From the NCBI RefSeq assembly GCF_030269925.1, contig NC_085121.1, forward strand, positions 575,501 to 639,500: 64,000 nucleotides of DNA, read 5' to 3'. The DNA is from Bombyx mori (Eukaryota > Arthropoda > Insecta > Lepidoptera > Bombycidae). Shown in pieces: positions 46,687 to 57,865 of the stretch. How positions within the stretch are numbered: the stretch's first letter is position 1; every line of letters begins with the position of its first letter. The position numbers and the translations under genes are program-made. Below the pieces are notes generated by a model. The model saw only the letters and a program-made list of their open reading frames with translations. It searched no databases and had not been told where the DNA came from.

Positions 46687-47318
46687 AATACATCTCTTTG
46701 ATATCATAATACCCTGGTACTTTTCTTCCTATAAATTAATAATAATAGCACGGTCCACGTGGTGTTAAATGGGGTTCCTGAGGTTCGTGAAGTTTGACCC
46801 ACCTTGAGACATGAGGTCGATTTCTCAAATCCGAAACCATGCTTCAGAACATACCGCCGTTAATTATTAATAAATCTCTTTGCTATCATAATACCCTGGT
46901 ACTTTTCTTCCTATTATTTTACGTAATAACAGTAATAAATAGCACGGTCCACGTGATATTATTAAGTGGGCTCCCTGAGATTATTGGAATTACAAAATGA
47001 TTTCCGTAATCCACCTGGAGACATGAGGTCAATTTCTCAAATCGGAATCCATACTTCAGAACATACAGCCGTTAATTAATAAAGAAGGCTGTACGTCAGA
47101 GTAAAGTTATAATAATACATCTCTTTGATATCATAATACCCTGGTACTTTTCTTCCTATTATTTTACGTAATAACAATAATAGCACGGTCCACGTGATAT
47201 TAAGTGGGTTACCTGGGATTATTGCAATTACAAAATGTATTCCGTGACCCACCTTGAGACATGAGGTCGGTTTCTCAAATGCGCATCCATACTTCAGAAC
47301 ATACAGCCGTTAATTAAA
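46687..47318. repeat. Three-copy diverged tandem repeat containing SINE-A-like words
   Basis: Units begin near 46687, 46870 and 47114 with AATACATCTCTTTGATATCA or close variants and share CATAATACCCTGGTACTTTT, AGCACGGTCCACGTG, CATGAGGTC and CTTCAGAACATAC. Periods are about 183 and 244 bp. CACGTGATATTAAGTGGG and CACCTTGAGACATGAGGTC look like drifted SINE-A tail sequence. Confidence 0.85.
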
Positions 47319-48041
47319 AGATGGCGCGTAACGGAAAAATGTGACGCGTAACCGAAAAATGTGACGGTAAATTTTTTTCCAACGCCGATAAGGAAGTTTC
47401 ACTTCAAATGTGAAAGTTTACAACGCTGTTACTTAATATTGCAAAAATGCCCCAACCGATTTAAATAAAATTTCATACAAATATAGTTTAAAGCCTAGAT
47501 TAAGACATATTTGTTTATGTCATGCTGATAAGTTGTTGATTAGGTTGTTGTAAGCAGTTGACCTGGGCAACTCCGGGTATATCTGCGATAATAAATATAA
47601 CTATGAGTATGAATAATGTGATAGCCGGTTCGTGATTTTATTGATCTATAAACGGAGTTGCAGTTTATGGAGAAGAGAGTGACAGAAGCAACACTTTATC
47701 CCGGGAAAATATGAAGTGTTTAATTACTTACTGAATTATAAATGTAAGGAAGCTGAAATCGCGGGGCAAATCTGCTTTGCCAATAATCTCGACACCTTTC
47801 AAATAGTAGTTTTTAAGCATTCACTTTGGCATACATTGTCAGCGAGTACCGCTTGTATGCTCTGATCATAAAATGCGGCACTTACACCTTGAGGTTTAGG
47901 GAAATATTTATGAATACGTGCGCTACGTGTGTTTCGAGTTCACGGCTCCACGAGTCGGCCCCGGCGATGCTATTCTTATTCTTAAGTGTTTCACAACTAA
48001 TGTTCTCAATATTGATGACGGACTGGTAGATTTTCAGACTA
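47319..48041. other. Intron DNA, nothing recognised
   Basis: It opens with a short doubled phrase (GCGTAACGGAAAAATGTGAC / GCGTAACCGAAAAATGTGAC) at about 47324-47366. The rest is AT-rich. Confidence 0.5.
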
Positions 48042-48294
48042 TTTTTTTATTTTTATTGCATAGATGGGTGGACGAGCTCACAGCCCACCTGGTGTTAAGT
48101 GGCTACCGGAGCCCATAGACATCTACAACGTAAATACCGCCACCCATCTTGAGATATGAGTTCTAAGGTCTCAGTATAGTTACAACGGCTGCCCCATTCT
48201 TCAAACCGAAACGAATTACTGCTTCGCGGCAGAAATAGGCAGGGTGGTGGTACCTACCCGTGTGGACTCACAAGAGGTCCTTACCCCCCAGTAA
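48042..48294 (-). repeat. SINE-A tail-unit copy
   Basis: From TTTTTTTATTTTTATTGCAT to TTACCCCCCAGTAA. Complete tail unit. Confidence 0.9.
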
Positions 48295-50102
48295 AATTAT
48301 TTATGTCAAAATCTTCGTTAACATAGACTTAGCACGTTGACTGCCATTACTAAGCGTCTGAATTGCTTAACTTTGCTTTCTTTGTGTTTGTTAATGTATC
48401 TTTTAGTCTTTTAGGTCTCTTAGAAACAGATTCATTCTCAGTATCCTGAGATTCGTCTTTCCGAAAGTCTGCTGGATATTCCGGTGTCTTAGTAACAGAA
48501 ATCGACGTGATTACTTCAGAGCGCCATGTAGGGCACCGGTGACCTACGCAGCATTCAAAGGGTTAGACAGTTAATTTAAAGCTGCAAGTGCAGACATCGG
48601 TGATTATATACACAGTGCCGTGGGCGTGCGTCAAGGCGCGTGGTGTTGCGTCACCTTGCATCGCTGATCTGTTGTGCAACTGTGACGCGATGCCCTAATA
48701 TTGTGATCGAAAAAAAGATAAAAGAAGATAACAGCAGATAATTTTATTTATTAATATTTCATTGAACAATTAGAAGTGCGATACGAAATCTATTCCTTCC
48801 CGACGATATCAAAACTATAGGCGAATTATAATATAATTGTTTTAGTTGTCACGTTTGCGAGTATATTAGTTTTTTTTTTTGGAAATGAAGCGTCATTCGA
48901 AGGTTCTCAATATTTCATTCAGTTCTGTTATAATACATGATGTCGTTCGTCTATAAATGAAACAACAATGAATTTATTGGGATTTTTCATTGGTGTGATC
49001 TTTTTGGCAACAAATAAAAATTAACTTGTACCAATATCAGGTAGTTTGACAATGTTTTTCATTGTTATGATTTAAAAAAACAATGGTACTAGATTCGTCT
49101 CTGTTTTACTCAAACACTCTTAAAGCGTCCTTAATCTTTTACTGAGCCATTGTAGACCCGCGTGTGTTCATACAGACTGTAGGTTCGTCTATATATGTCA
49201 ATAAAAAACAGTCTGTCAGTAAATAAAAAAAGAATTATGATTTGTCCACCTAAAATTAATTTATGTTACAACGACCGATCCAACGATTTTGATACTTGTT
49301 TTATTGACTAATTACGATTAATCAGAACGTTCTTATTAATAAATCAGTGGTCGAATATTTGATTTCCTGTTTTTAAGTGTTCGATGATGTTGCAACATCC
49401 TCTCTTTAATCTCGTTGCGAATGCTAAATTATCAAGTTGGTTTTTAGATGGAATTGTGTGGGTTCTGTGTACATTTAATAGTTTTTTTTATGTAATCTCA
49501 TAAGAGAAATTGTGTGAATTTGTTTAAGTGTTATATCTAACACAAGAGGCAGTGCTGTAACCTACATATTTCAATTAAAAAATACATTCGTCCGTTGAGG
49601 ACCGGGCGCGAATTTAGTGTTTTCTGAGGCTCACAGTAATGTAACATAGAGAGTGCTCGTGAGTGTTGTATTCTGTAAACATCGTTAATAGCATAGTACA
49701 GTTTTACATATTTACCACACTTGCAAGACACTAAATATGATTTCTTTATTGCCACACTTCATTGAATTTATTGACAGTCAAAATAGATTTAAACAAAATT
49801 GAGACACAGACATTAATCAATGAAACATATGTAACGTAGGGAATCATTATTAATGTCCATTGAACCCTATAGCTAAGACGTATGAACGCGGATGCGCGCA
49901 AGGCCGTGCGTGCTGCAATCATATGTGCGTGGATTGTTCAAATTAACGATCAAGACTGTTTTCGTTGACTATGAAATAAGGAAGGTGTTCGATTTATTTA
50001 TTTTCGTTCTTCCTTTTATTCCCAAATGTACATTACTATTGACAATAGGTAATAGCTTTTAATCATAAACATATTTATTGAGCGTTTAACCTACAGACAG
50101 AA
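48295..50102. other. Intron DNA, nothing recognised
   Basis: AT-rich with a GC-richer patch at about 48520-48690. No repeat family or supported frame. Confidence 0.45.
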
Positions 50103-50547
50103 TCCAGAGTTTCTCGCCGGATATTCATAGTTGGTCGCGTTTACGATCCGGTGGTACTTTTTACTGGTGGTAGGACCTATTGTGAGTTCGCGCGGGTAGG
50201 TAGCACCACCCTGCCTATTTCTGCCGTGAAGCAGTAATGCGTTTCGGTTTGAAGGGCGGGGCAGCCGTTGTAACTATACTGAGAACTTAGAACTTATATC
50301 TCGAGGTGGGTGCCGTATTTACGTTTTAGATGTCTATGGGCTCCAGTAACCACTTAACACCAGGTGGGCTGTGAGCTCGTCCACTCATATAAGCAATAAA
50401 AAAAAAGGTAGGTAGATTCTGCGAAGCACTGCTCTTGCTAGGGCTAGTGTTAGCAATATCACCGGCCTTGAGCCCCTTGAGATCACCTACTGCTCGGTGA
50501 ATCTAGTATGACTCCTTGAGATCACTAGAATAGGTAGGGAAAAAAAT
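50103..50547 (+). repeat. Bm1-like SINE (family B) interrupted by SINE-A
   Basis: The left piece runs from AGAGTTTCTCGCCGG to GATCCGGTGGTA. The right piece resumes GGTAGATTCTGCGAAGCACT and ends AATAGGTAGGGAAAAAAA. Together they make one family-B copy with its 5' part missing. Confidence 0.78.
50161..50406 (+). repeat. SINE-A tail unit nested in a Bm1-like SINE
   Basis: Complete tail unit in sense direction, from TTACTGGTGGTAGGACCT to ATAAGCAATAAAAAAA. The host SINE words GGTGGTA and GGTAGGTA on either side suggest a short target duplication, but its exact length is unclear. Confidence 0.9.
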
Positions 50548-51228
50548 TGAACGTGAATACACTTCAGATTGCGCATGTAGAGTGCGCTTTAGAAAAACAC
50601 AAGTTGTGCTCTGACTAGTGTTGGGTCATGCTGATGCATCACTTGCAGTCCGTTAGCAAGTCAGTCGTTTAATTCAAAGAGTGGAATAGCCGTAACACAT
50701 TCACGAATGGAGGTTATAAACATTAGGATCAAAATTAATTTGGGTTATCTAGGTCCGACGCGAACTAAAGTCTGCAAACAATGTCATGAGATCCCTGATT
50801 CCAGCACGCTCTTGTCAGTTCTGTGTTCTTTGTAAAGTCGCTTCGGGGAATCTTTAGGGTTGTGGTGTAATACTTCGAGCGAAGATATGGTTACCTTTCT
50901 TGTGTTGTAATTAAAGTGCTTATTATGAAGAGATCACACTATTGCCTACAAATTCGTATTAAATACGCATATTAATATAGCTTGCTAGCCATAAGTTGAA
51001 TATGAACTACAACCAAACCTATATTTGATATATTCTGACGTCACATCCTGCAATATAATATGACGCATACATAAAAAAAGGACAAAAACAAAAATCATTA
51101 CAAAGCCATGCTCTCAATTTTGGGGAAGTCTCCTTATAGAAGTGAAAATTTCTTCGCCATCTTGTGGAGAGACTTCCGAACAAGATATAACACTTGTCGG
51201 TTCATTTCTCGTGTGTGTTAACTGCAAT
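50548..51228. other. Intron DNA, nothing recognised
   Basis: AT-rich, without frames above 60 codons or recognisable repeats. Confidence 0.5.
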
Positions 51229-51472
51229 CTACTGGTGGTAGGACCTCTTGTGAGTCCGCGCGGGTAGGTACCACCACCCTGCCTATTTCTGCCGTGAAGC
51301 AGTAATGCGTTTCGGTTTGCATGGTGGGGCAGCCGTTGTAACTATTCTTTGAGACCTTAGAACTTATATCTCAAGGTGGGTGGCGCATTTACTTTGTAGA
51401 TGTCTATGGCAGTAACCACTTAACACCAGATGGGCTGTGAGCTCGTCCACACATCCAACCATTAAAAAAAAA
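51229..51472 (+). repeat. SINE-A tail-unit copy
   Basis: From CTACTGGTGGTAGGACCTC to ACATCCAACCATTAAAAAAA. Complete, with a small deletion at GTCTATGGCAGTAACC (GCTCC lost). Confidence 0.92.
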
Positions 51473-52282
51473 CATATTTGTTTTAATATTTTTATTCTGT
51501 TAAAGCTCTCCTATATTATAAATATCAATACACGAAAGCATCATTGGATATATAGGTAGGATAATCGTATCCATGCAGGGCAATATATTTAGTTCGATCA
51601 TCATAAAAATACAATAAATTTGGAACACAGCAACAATGTTTAAATCACAAGTCTAGATTTTCTGTAACCGACTTTAAATATACAAGTACAAAGTCAACTT
51701 CTCTTGAAGGCACAGTTCAAACACTATTAGTTCGTCTTGGTTCTTGGAAGGAACTTATTATATTAGGCCGAAGGTCCCAGATGTGCGTCTAGACTTCGAT
51801 TTCGCTTACATTTCTTTAAGGTTAGTTTCCATTTGAGTTTTATTTTCCGAGGGACACCGATGCCAATTCAATGATTTTTTAGGTCGAACTCTGATTGAAT
51901 TAAATAGTGTGTTTCATGAGAGTAGAAATAACTTTGACATTTTAATCGTTATTTTGTTTCTTCAAATCTAATATTTGGGTCTATAGTTTGCTTTTGGAAA
52001 CACTCTTCAAAGGTACTGCATATTGTACTGACTCAGGAGATAATAATGTGTGAAAAGTTAAATAAAAACCATTTGACAATTAGGATCACTTAATGATACG
52101 TAAAATAAAATTATTGATAAATGTATTTGTTTTTAATCTAAAATTTAATTAATTTATTGTATCTTGTTGAATAAAATTTTGTTGACCACAACTTTAATGT
52201 CCCGTTAATTGAGGTAGGTATTAAAATGGTATGTAAAGAGGGATAAATACAATCTCAAAGCTTTAATATTTTAAAATACGTT
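51473..52282. other. Intron DNA, nothing recognised
   Basis: AT-rich, no frames or repeats to report. Confidence 0.5.
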
Positions 52283-52488
52283 CTTTTATTGCTTAGATGG
52301 GTGAACGAGCTCACAGCCCACCTGGTGTTAAGTGGTTACTGGATAACGTAAATGCGCCACCCACCTTGAGATATAAGTTCTAAGGTCTCAAGTATAGTTA
52401 CAACGGCTGCCCCACCCTTTAAACCGAAACGTATTACCGCTTCACGGCAGAAATATACTGGGTGGTGGTAGTGGTAGTGGTGGTGGTA
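52283..52488 (-). repeat. SINE-A copy with internal deletion
   Basis: From CTTTTATTGCTTAGATGGG to AATATACTGGGTGGTGG. About 17 bp between TTACTGGA and TAACGTAAATG are missing. A GGTGGTAGT-type short repeat follows at the right end. Confidence 0.88.
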
Positions 52489-55400
52489 CGTTACGTTTCT
52501 CCGGATCGATGCTATAAACGCCAGTCTATATCTTCGCTTGTTCGATGTGACCTAACCTCTCTGAGTTTATAGTCATAGAAAAACCTTCGGGTCCCGGGGC
52601 GTTTCAGGACACTACACAGACTATGTAGACTGCTAATTGAGATAAATGCTTGTAATACACATATATACTGGCTGTATATACCTACTTACGTACTGTTTGT
52701 CTAGATGAAATTGTACGACAAGGATTTTACGAGATGGCTATCACAGTAACATCTTTACAACGATGCGTTGGTCCGTTTATTTTACGGAATCCGATTTATT
52801 AAATTCCTTACTGTAGGTACGGTAGGAATGCTTTGTTTAATCTAAACAATATTAATACTAGATTCTTTAAATCAAGTGTTCGACATAATTATAACATCTT
52901 TTCAGTTCCATTAAAGGGCAGATCTTTAAAATAATAGGATTATATTAAATACTAAGTTTTTATTTCGGTAAATTAGTGTGAAGTTATTAATTGATGCGGG
53001 TATGGCAGGCGGTGACGTCATAGCAGTATAGGCAGCCATATTGTGTCATAAAATTCATAAATTATAACAAATTGATATGTAATTGAAATAATCTTATGTA
53101 ATTGAAATAATGTTGTGATCAAGTTGTTGTGTTTGGCGGGTAAATAAAATAATGCTTTGTACATTTATGGGTAATACATAAATATGTACGTACTTTGAAG
53201 ATCTTTGACGGCATATTTATTACAAACAAAAAACACGCAAATTTATAATTATACTCCTTATTTTGTGCAACATTTGTCGTTCAATGACATTTAATTTTAT
53301 CATTAATTTAAAAAGTTGCTTTCAAATTCTGAGTTTAACAGACACGGCAGTTTGTTTATGGGTTATAAATAGAATAAAAATATATTACTCTTGTCACACA
53401 ATCAGCGTTGAAAGATGTCGGGTTATTTTTTTTAGCAAACATTTGGCACTGGAAAGCGGCATATTTTTTTTTAAAATACAGGATAATGTTTTAAACACAG
53501 AAAACAAACAACATTCTCTAGGAATATAAAAAAAGGGCAGCTTTCTTTGATTTCGCAAATAAAAACATCTGCAACGAAATATAGACAATAGAATAGGTAC
53601 CGTTGCGAAATTCCGTTCCCGAACGCAGCCATAAAATTCGCAAAAAAACCTTTTGCACTTTGAAACGGAAAAAAAGGAACTGTCAAAAATGCCGCCAACT
53701 ACAACGCGGGTTTTTGAACGGTAGTTTTTTTTTTTTTTTTAAGTTTTTTGTCAGTAGCTAGGGTGTACTCCCGCTATTGACGGCAGGTATATTTGTTGAA
53801 TAAAAAATTGGGTTAAGTTTTTTTTTTTAAGCAGATGAAGCACCCGAGGTGTACTGTTACGGAAATCGGCGGTTTTTTACAAAAAACTCCCTTATTAACT
53901 CGAATACTTTTTCGAAGTCTGTAATCTGTTAACATGTTTTGTAGTAAAAAGCTCGTAAGTGGTTCAGTAGGCAACATTATTTTTTTTCGAGACAAAGCTG
54001 CTTTTTCTTTTAAATATTATATTTCCTGTCAATAACGCCAATTAACATTAAAAGTTAAATTGAAAATTACGAAATTCGGAAAATGGAGAAGTTATTATAT
54101 TGCTGCTAAGCCCGTACTACCGAGAGGCCACAGGTAAGAGTCTCGCACGCGGTCGAGTTTATTGTGTAACGGCTCGCGGTTGAAGGCCAGACGGTCCCAC
54201 GCCCAGATGTGAACAACAGATCATTGATCGCGCATCAGCATCGCAGTTTATCTCCGATCAGTTTCATAATTTAATTAACTGTTTATTGAAGGAAACTTTA
54301 AATGAAAAAAATTGTGTACATGACCATGTTTCTAGTGCACAGAGAAACGTCAAAAGGAAAGTTTGATCTGGTCCATCCAGTTTTAGAAGCCCTAGTGAGT
54401 ATTGTATAGTAAAAAAAAAAAAGAAATTAATTGTCTATTGTTTTTAAGTGACAGCTCATTTACGGCAAAAGCCTAACCCTGCTCACAGCCTATGCCAGTG
54501 TTATTGTTAAACAAAACTTCGGAAGTTGTAAAACAGTTTACTGTTTACAAATAGACGATTATTTAAGATTTTCAAACTTTATTTGTTTTTGTGTCAAAAC
54601 GGATGCGTCGCCGTCATTTGAATACTAAAACTGCATTTAAAAAATCAGTCACAAGTTCGCGTTTAATTCAAAAATTTATCTCTTTCGCAACTACGTTATT
54701 GAGCGTACGTTAGACAGAGACAAGGTGACTGCAGGAAGCTGTTCAAAAAAAGAACAACCCTTCCTTACCCTTTCGGGGCATTTTGTTGTTTATATTATAG
54801 CAAAAAAGTCGTATGTGTCGTTAACGATAATCAGTAATCGACTCAATCTTTATGGCTCTAAAAGCTATTATAGCTTGTTTAGTTGACCGTTTACGTTGCA
54901 TACAAATGAATAGAGTATTAATATAATTCAAAACTGTTTTTTTTAAGCTTGAACATTTTCGAACAGGTAGTAGGTCAGTGTGAAGAACACTATTCGATTA
55001 TACGTAATCCAATTGGTCTTTTTTTGAATTTTTTGAAATATTCTAGAATACTTTTCTGAATACCTACCTATACAATTTTATACCCTCATTTCATACTATA
55101 ATAATAATAAATAATAACTTCATACTATAATAATAATAAATAATAACTTAAACTAAATAATAATAAATTAAACTTCCCTGAACTTGAAATGTACTTTGAA
55201 GTTCGTAAACATGTACTTATTCCATATTAATATCGACCATCGGTTATAGAATTTATAGAATATTTCTTCACACTTCGAATTAGTAAAATTTTAATATATA
55301 ATACATTATATATTATAATTAAATGAACAAAGAAGTCTCGGCGTTCAAGACGATAGCGTTGAATTGACATTCAAGTTCGTTGTACTTACATAATTAACAT

Positions 55401-56090
55401 ATATTATGAATACATTTAAAATTCATTTAACTAGTTTTGATATATTATTTAGATATACGATACTTCTGCCTTCATATTAATTAATTTAAAAAAACATTTT
55501 TTCTGAAGTTATTGATGTGCATGAGCAATTTTGACGGCTTACCATTAGGAAAGCTGTGTGCCCGTTTATCTTCGTAGATAATAAAAATAAATGCATTTCA
55601 GATAATGATTGCATTGTAGTCTTGTTTTATGTTTCAAGTTACAATACGGAGTGTCAAAATAAAAAAACTAAATTATTAAATAATATATATTTTTTTAAAT
55701 GGCTATATGTATCTACATTAGCTTTACTTCGCGACTAAGCTAGGCTAGTACATCGGTACCGATCCAGAAAATATATATAACCGTATAAATAGATGCATTT
55801 AAAAATAAATAAGTAACATACATAGAGGTCAACGACCCGTCGCGAAACACGATATTGTTATGTGTCTTCATACATGCAGTTTTATATGTCACATTTGCAA
55901 TTGCTGACTCAGATAATGACGTACACGGAACGTAAGTACTTATTGCATCGATCGTATAGCCGACAATCACGTGGAAGCGATGTGGACAAACGACTTTTTA
56001 ATTTTGAGATGTAATTCTTCTTGATATTTGTAAAATATATACATCTAATTTTGATTTGTTAGGAAACAAAATGTGTGTCCTTTTTGAATT
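52489..56090. other. Intron DNA, one possible ecdysone-receptor site
   Basis: 3.6 kb of AT-rich DNA with many T and A runs and no recognisable transposon. A direct duplication (ACTATAATAATAATAAATAA) lies at about 55095-55160. Frames of 60-88 codons have no features. The hormone-receptor-like palindrome at 55826 is listed separately. Confidence 0.45.
55826..55838. promoter_or_regulatory. Candidate ecdysone response element
   Basis: AGGTCAACGACCC fits 12 of 13 positions of the EcR/USP inverted-repeat consensus RGKTCANTGAMCY (C instead of T after the spacer). E74 is an early ecdysone target, and this lies in the intron about 4 kb downstream of the 5' exon. A single short match in 64 kb can arise by chance. 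Confidence 0.25.
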
Positions 56091-56201
56091 TGTTTTTATT
56101 GTCATTGTAGGCAGATGGTATACAGCCCGCCTGATGGTGAGCTGTTACCATCGCCCATGGACGCCAGTAATACCGGGGGCAGAGCTAAGCCGCTGCCTAC
56201 A
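56091..56201 (-). mobile_element. Jockey-like LINE (family C) 3' end
   Basis: From TTTTTATTGTCATTGTAGGC through CGCCTGATGGTGAGC to GCTAAGCCGCTGCCTAC. About 110 bp. Confidence 0.78.
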
Positions 56202-56311
56202 GTTTAAAATACCGTACTTACCATATAAAAAATGTTCATTAAATATTTCAATAGTTGACTGTGGAAGACGGTGAAGGGAGACTAATGACATTGGCACTGT
56301 ATCACGTGGTC

Positions 56312-56390
56312 TTACTGGTGGTAGGACGTCTTGTGAGTCCGCACGGGTAGGTACCACCACCCTGCCTATTTCTGCCGTGAAGCAGTAATG
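56312..56390 (+). repeat. SINE-A fragment lacking its 3' part
   Basis: Starts at the family's common 5' end (TTACTGGTGGTAGGACGTC) and stops after GTGAAGCAGTAATGC, without the rest of the unit or an A tail. The 3' loss differs from the usual 5' truncation. Confidence 0.82.
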
Positions 56391-57286
56391 CACAAACCCT
56401 CAAACGCAATCAACAAAATGTTTTTTAAATATCAAACCGATTCACGTACCTCACCTACTCTAAATACGGATAACAATAATTGCCGACATAGCTGAGTTGA
56501 CAGCGGCGGCGTCATCAGTTCGCCGTAGTCAGGTTCGATGCCCGGGTCACTTCCGTCAATGGTCAGCGTGTTTCAAACACATACAATTGTAATTAAGGCG
56601 ATCATCTAGAACTTTCTTTAATTATTTTAAAACTTAACTAATTTTTCGTAATCCCTTGAAGCAATCCGTCTATAACAATACGTATATTACAAGTAATATT
56701 TGCAAACGTTTTTTATTGATTTGTGTCTGCTGCAGTTTGAATCGCCGGTACGACGACCCACGCGTTGACGCTGTGGGGTGGTATGTGGGAGATGACGTCA
56801 TTGAAACCCCAACTCCACTTTGTCCTACAGTCGTCTGGTCGTCGCGACAATACCTATGTATTACTTGACCAATATGTGACGGAATAATTATAGTACAGTT
56901 TTTAGTGTCTTTCAGGAATATTAGCAAATTGAATTCCGAATTCAACGAACTTGCATTAGGATTTCCTGCTCCGTTTGAATGCCATGTTTTATTAGAACAT
57001 AGATTCTAAATTAGACCAAAGATACCAGAATCAAATCAAGAGTTTGGCAACACTAGGTAGGCTCGCGAACCACTGAAGGGACGAGGCGATTGATCGATCG
57101 AAACCGGTTTCCGATTATTATATAATTTAAAGTCCTTTCCAGAGTTTATTTCTTGACATCGAAGCCATAAGGTAAATTAATACTTACAAAGTTTTAGTGT
57201 ATGAAAGATACGCAACAATTTTTAGCTCAAGTATTTAATAAGCACTAAATAGATATACTACATATTAAAAAAAAACGTTACGTAAC
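56391..57286. other. Intron DNA, nothing recognised
   Basis: A GC-richer patch at about 56740-56850 has open frames on both strands (70 and 91 codons), neither recognised. Confidence 0.45.
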
Positions 57287-57540
57287 TTTTTTTTATTTTT
57301 TTTATTGCTTAGATGGGTGGACGAGCTCACAGCCCACCTGATATTAAGTGGTTACTGGAGCCCATAGACATCTACAACGTAGACGCGCCACCCACCTTGA
57401 GATACAAGTTCTAAAGTCTCAGTATAGTTACAACGGCTACCCCACCCTTCAAACCGAAACGCATTACTGCTTCACGGCAGAAATAAGCAGGGCGGTGGTA
57501 CCTATCCGCGCGGACTCACAAGTGGTCCTACCACCAGTAA
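57287..57540 (-). repeat. SINE-A tail-unit copy
   Basis: From the T-run before TTATTGCTTAGATGGGTGG to GTGGTCCTACCACCAGTAA. Complete tail unit. Confidence 0.92.
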
Positions 57541-57660
57541 CTAAAAACATGATACGACTTTATGGTCGTGATGTCAATTTGTGCTCTTTGAAAAGTATCA
57601 TATACATAGTGACGTCACGTTGTCGCCTTTACCATACAGCCATTCATAGATAGAATTATC

Positions 57661-57865
57661 AGCCCGCTGAGTTTCTCGCCGGATCTTCTCAGCGGGTCGC
57701 GATTCTACTCCGGTAGTAGATTCATTCGTGGAGCAGCTGCTCTTGAGTTGTTAGGTCTCCTTCGGAGGCGCTCGGGCAGCTGTTAGCAAATCCCACCCCT
57801 TCTGGCTGAGCTTTTGCTTGCCCACATGTCCTGGTGAAACTGGAAAGGCCTCCTGGCCACCAGTA
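57661..57865 (+). repeat. Bm1-like SINE (family B) fragment
   Basis: From AGCCCGCTGAGTTTCTCGCC to CTGGCCACCAGTAATCC, with the same 3' half as the copy at 30 kb. No A tail. Confidence 0.78.

Noticed and set aside
46687..47318. CRISPR-like array
   Set aside because: Only three long, diverged units with unequal periods occur, in an insect genome; it is a tandem repeat.
49855..49870. EcR-like site (GGTTCAATGGACA on the minus strand)
   Set aside because: Two mismatches to the consensus; such matches are expected often by chance in 64 kb.
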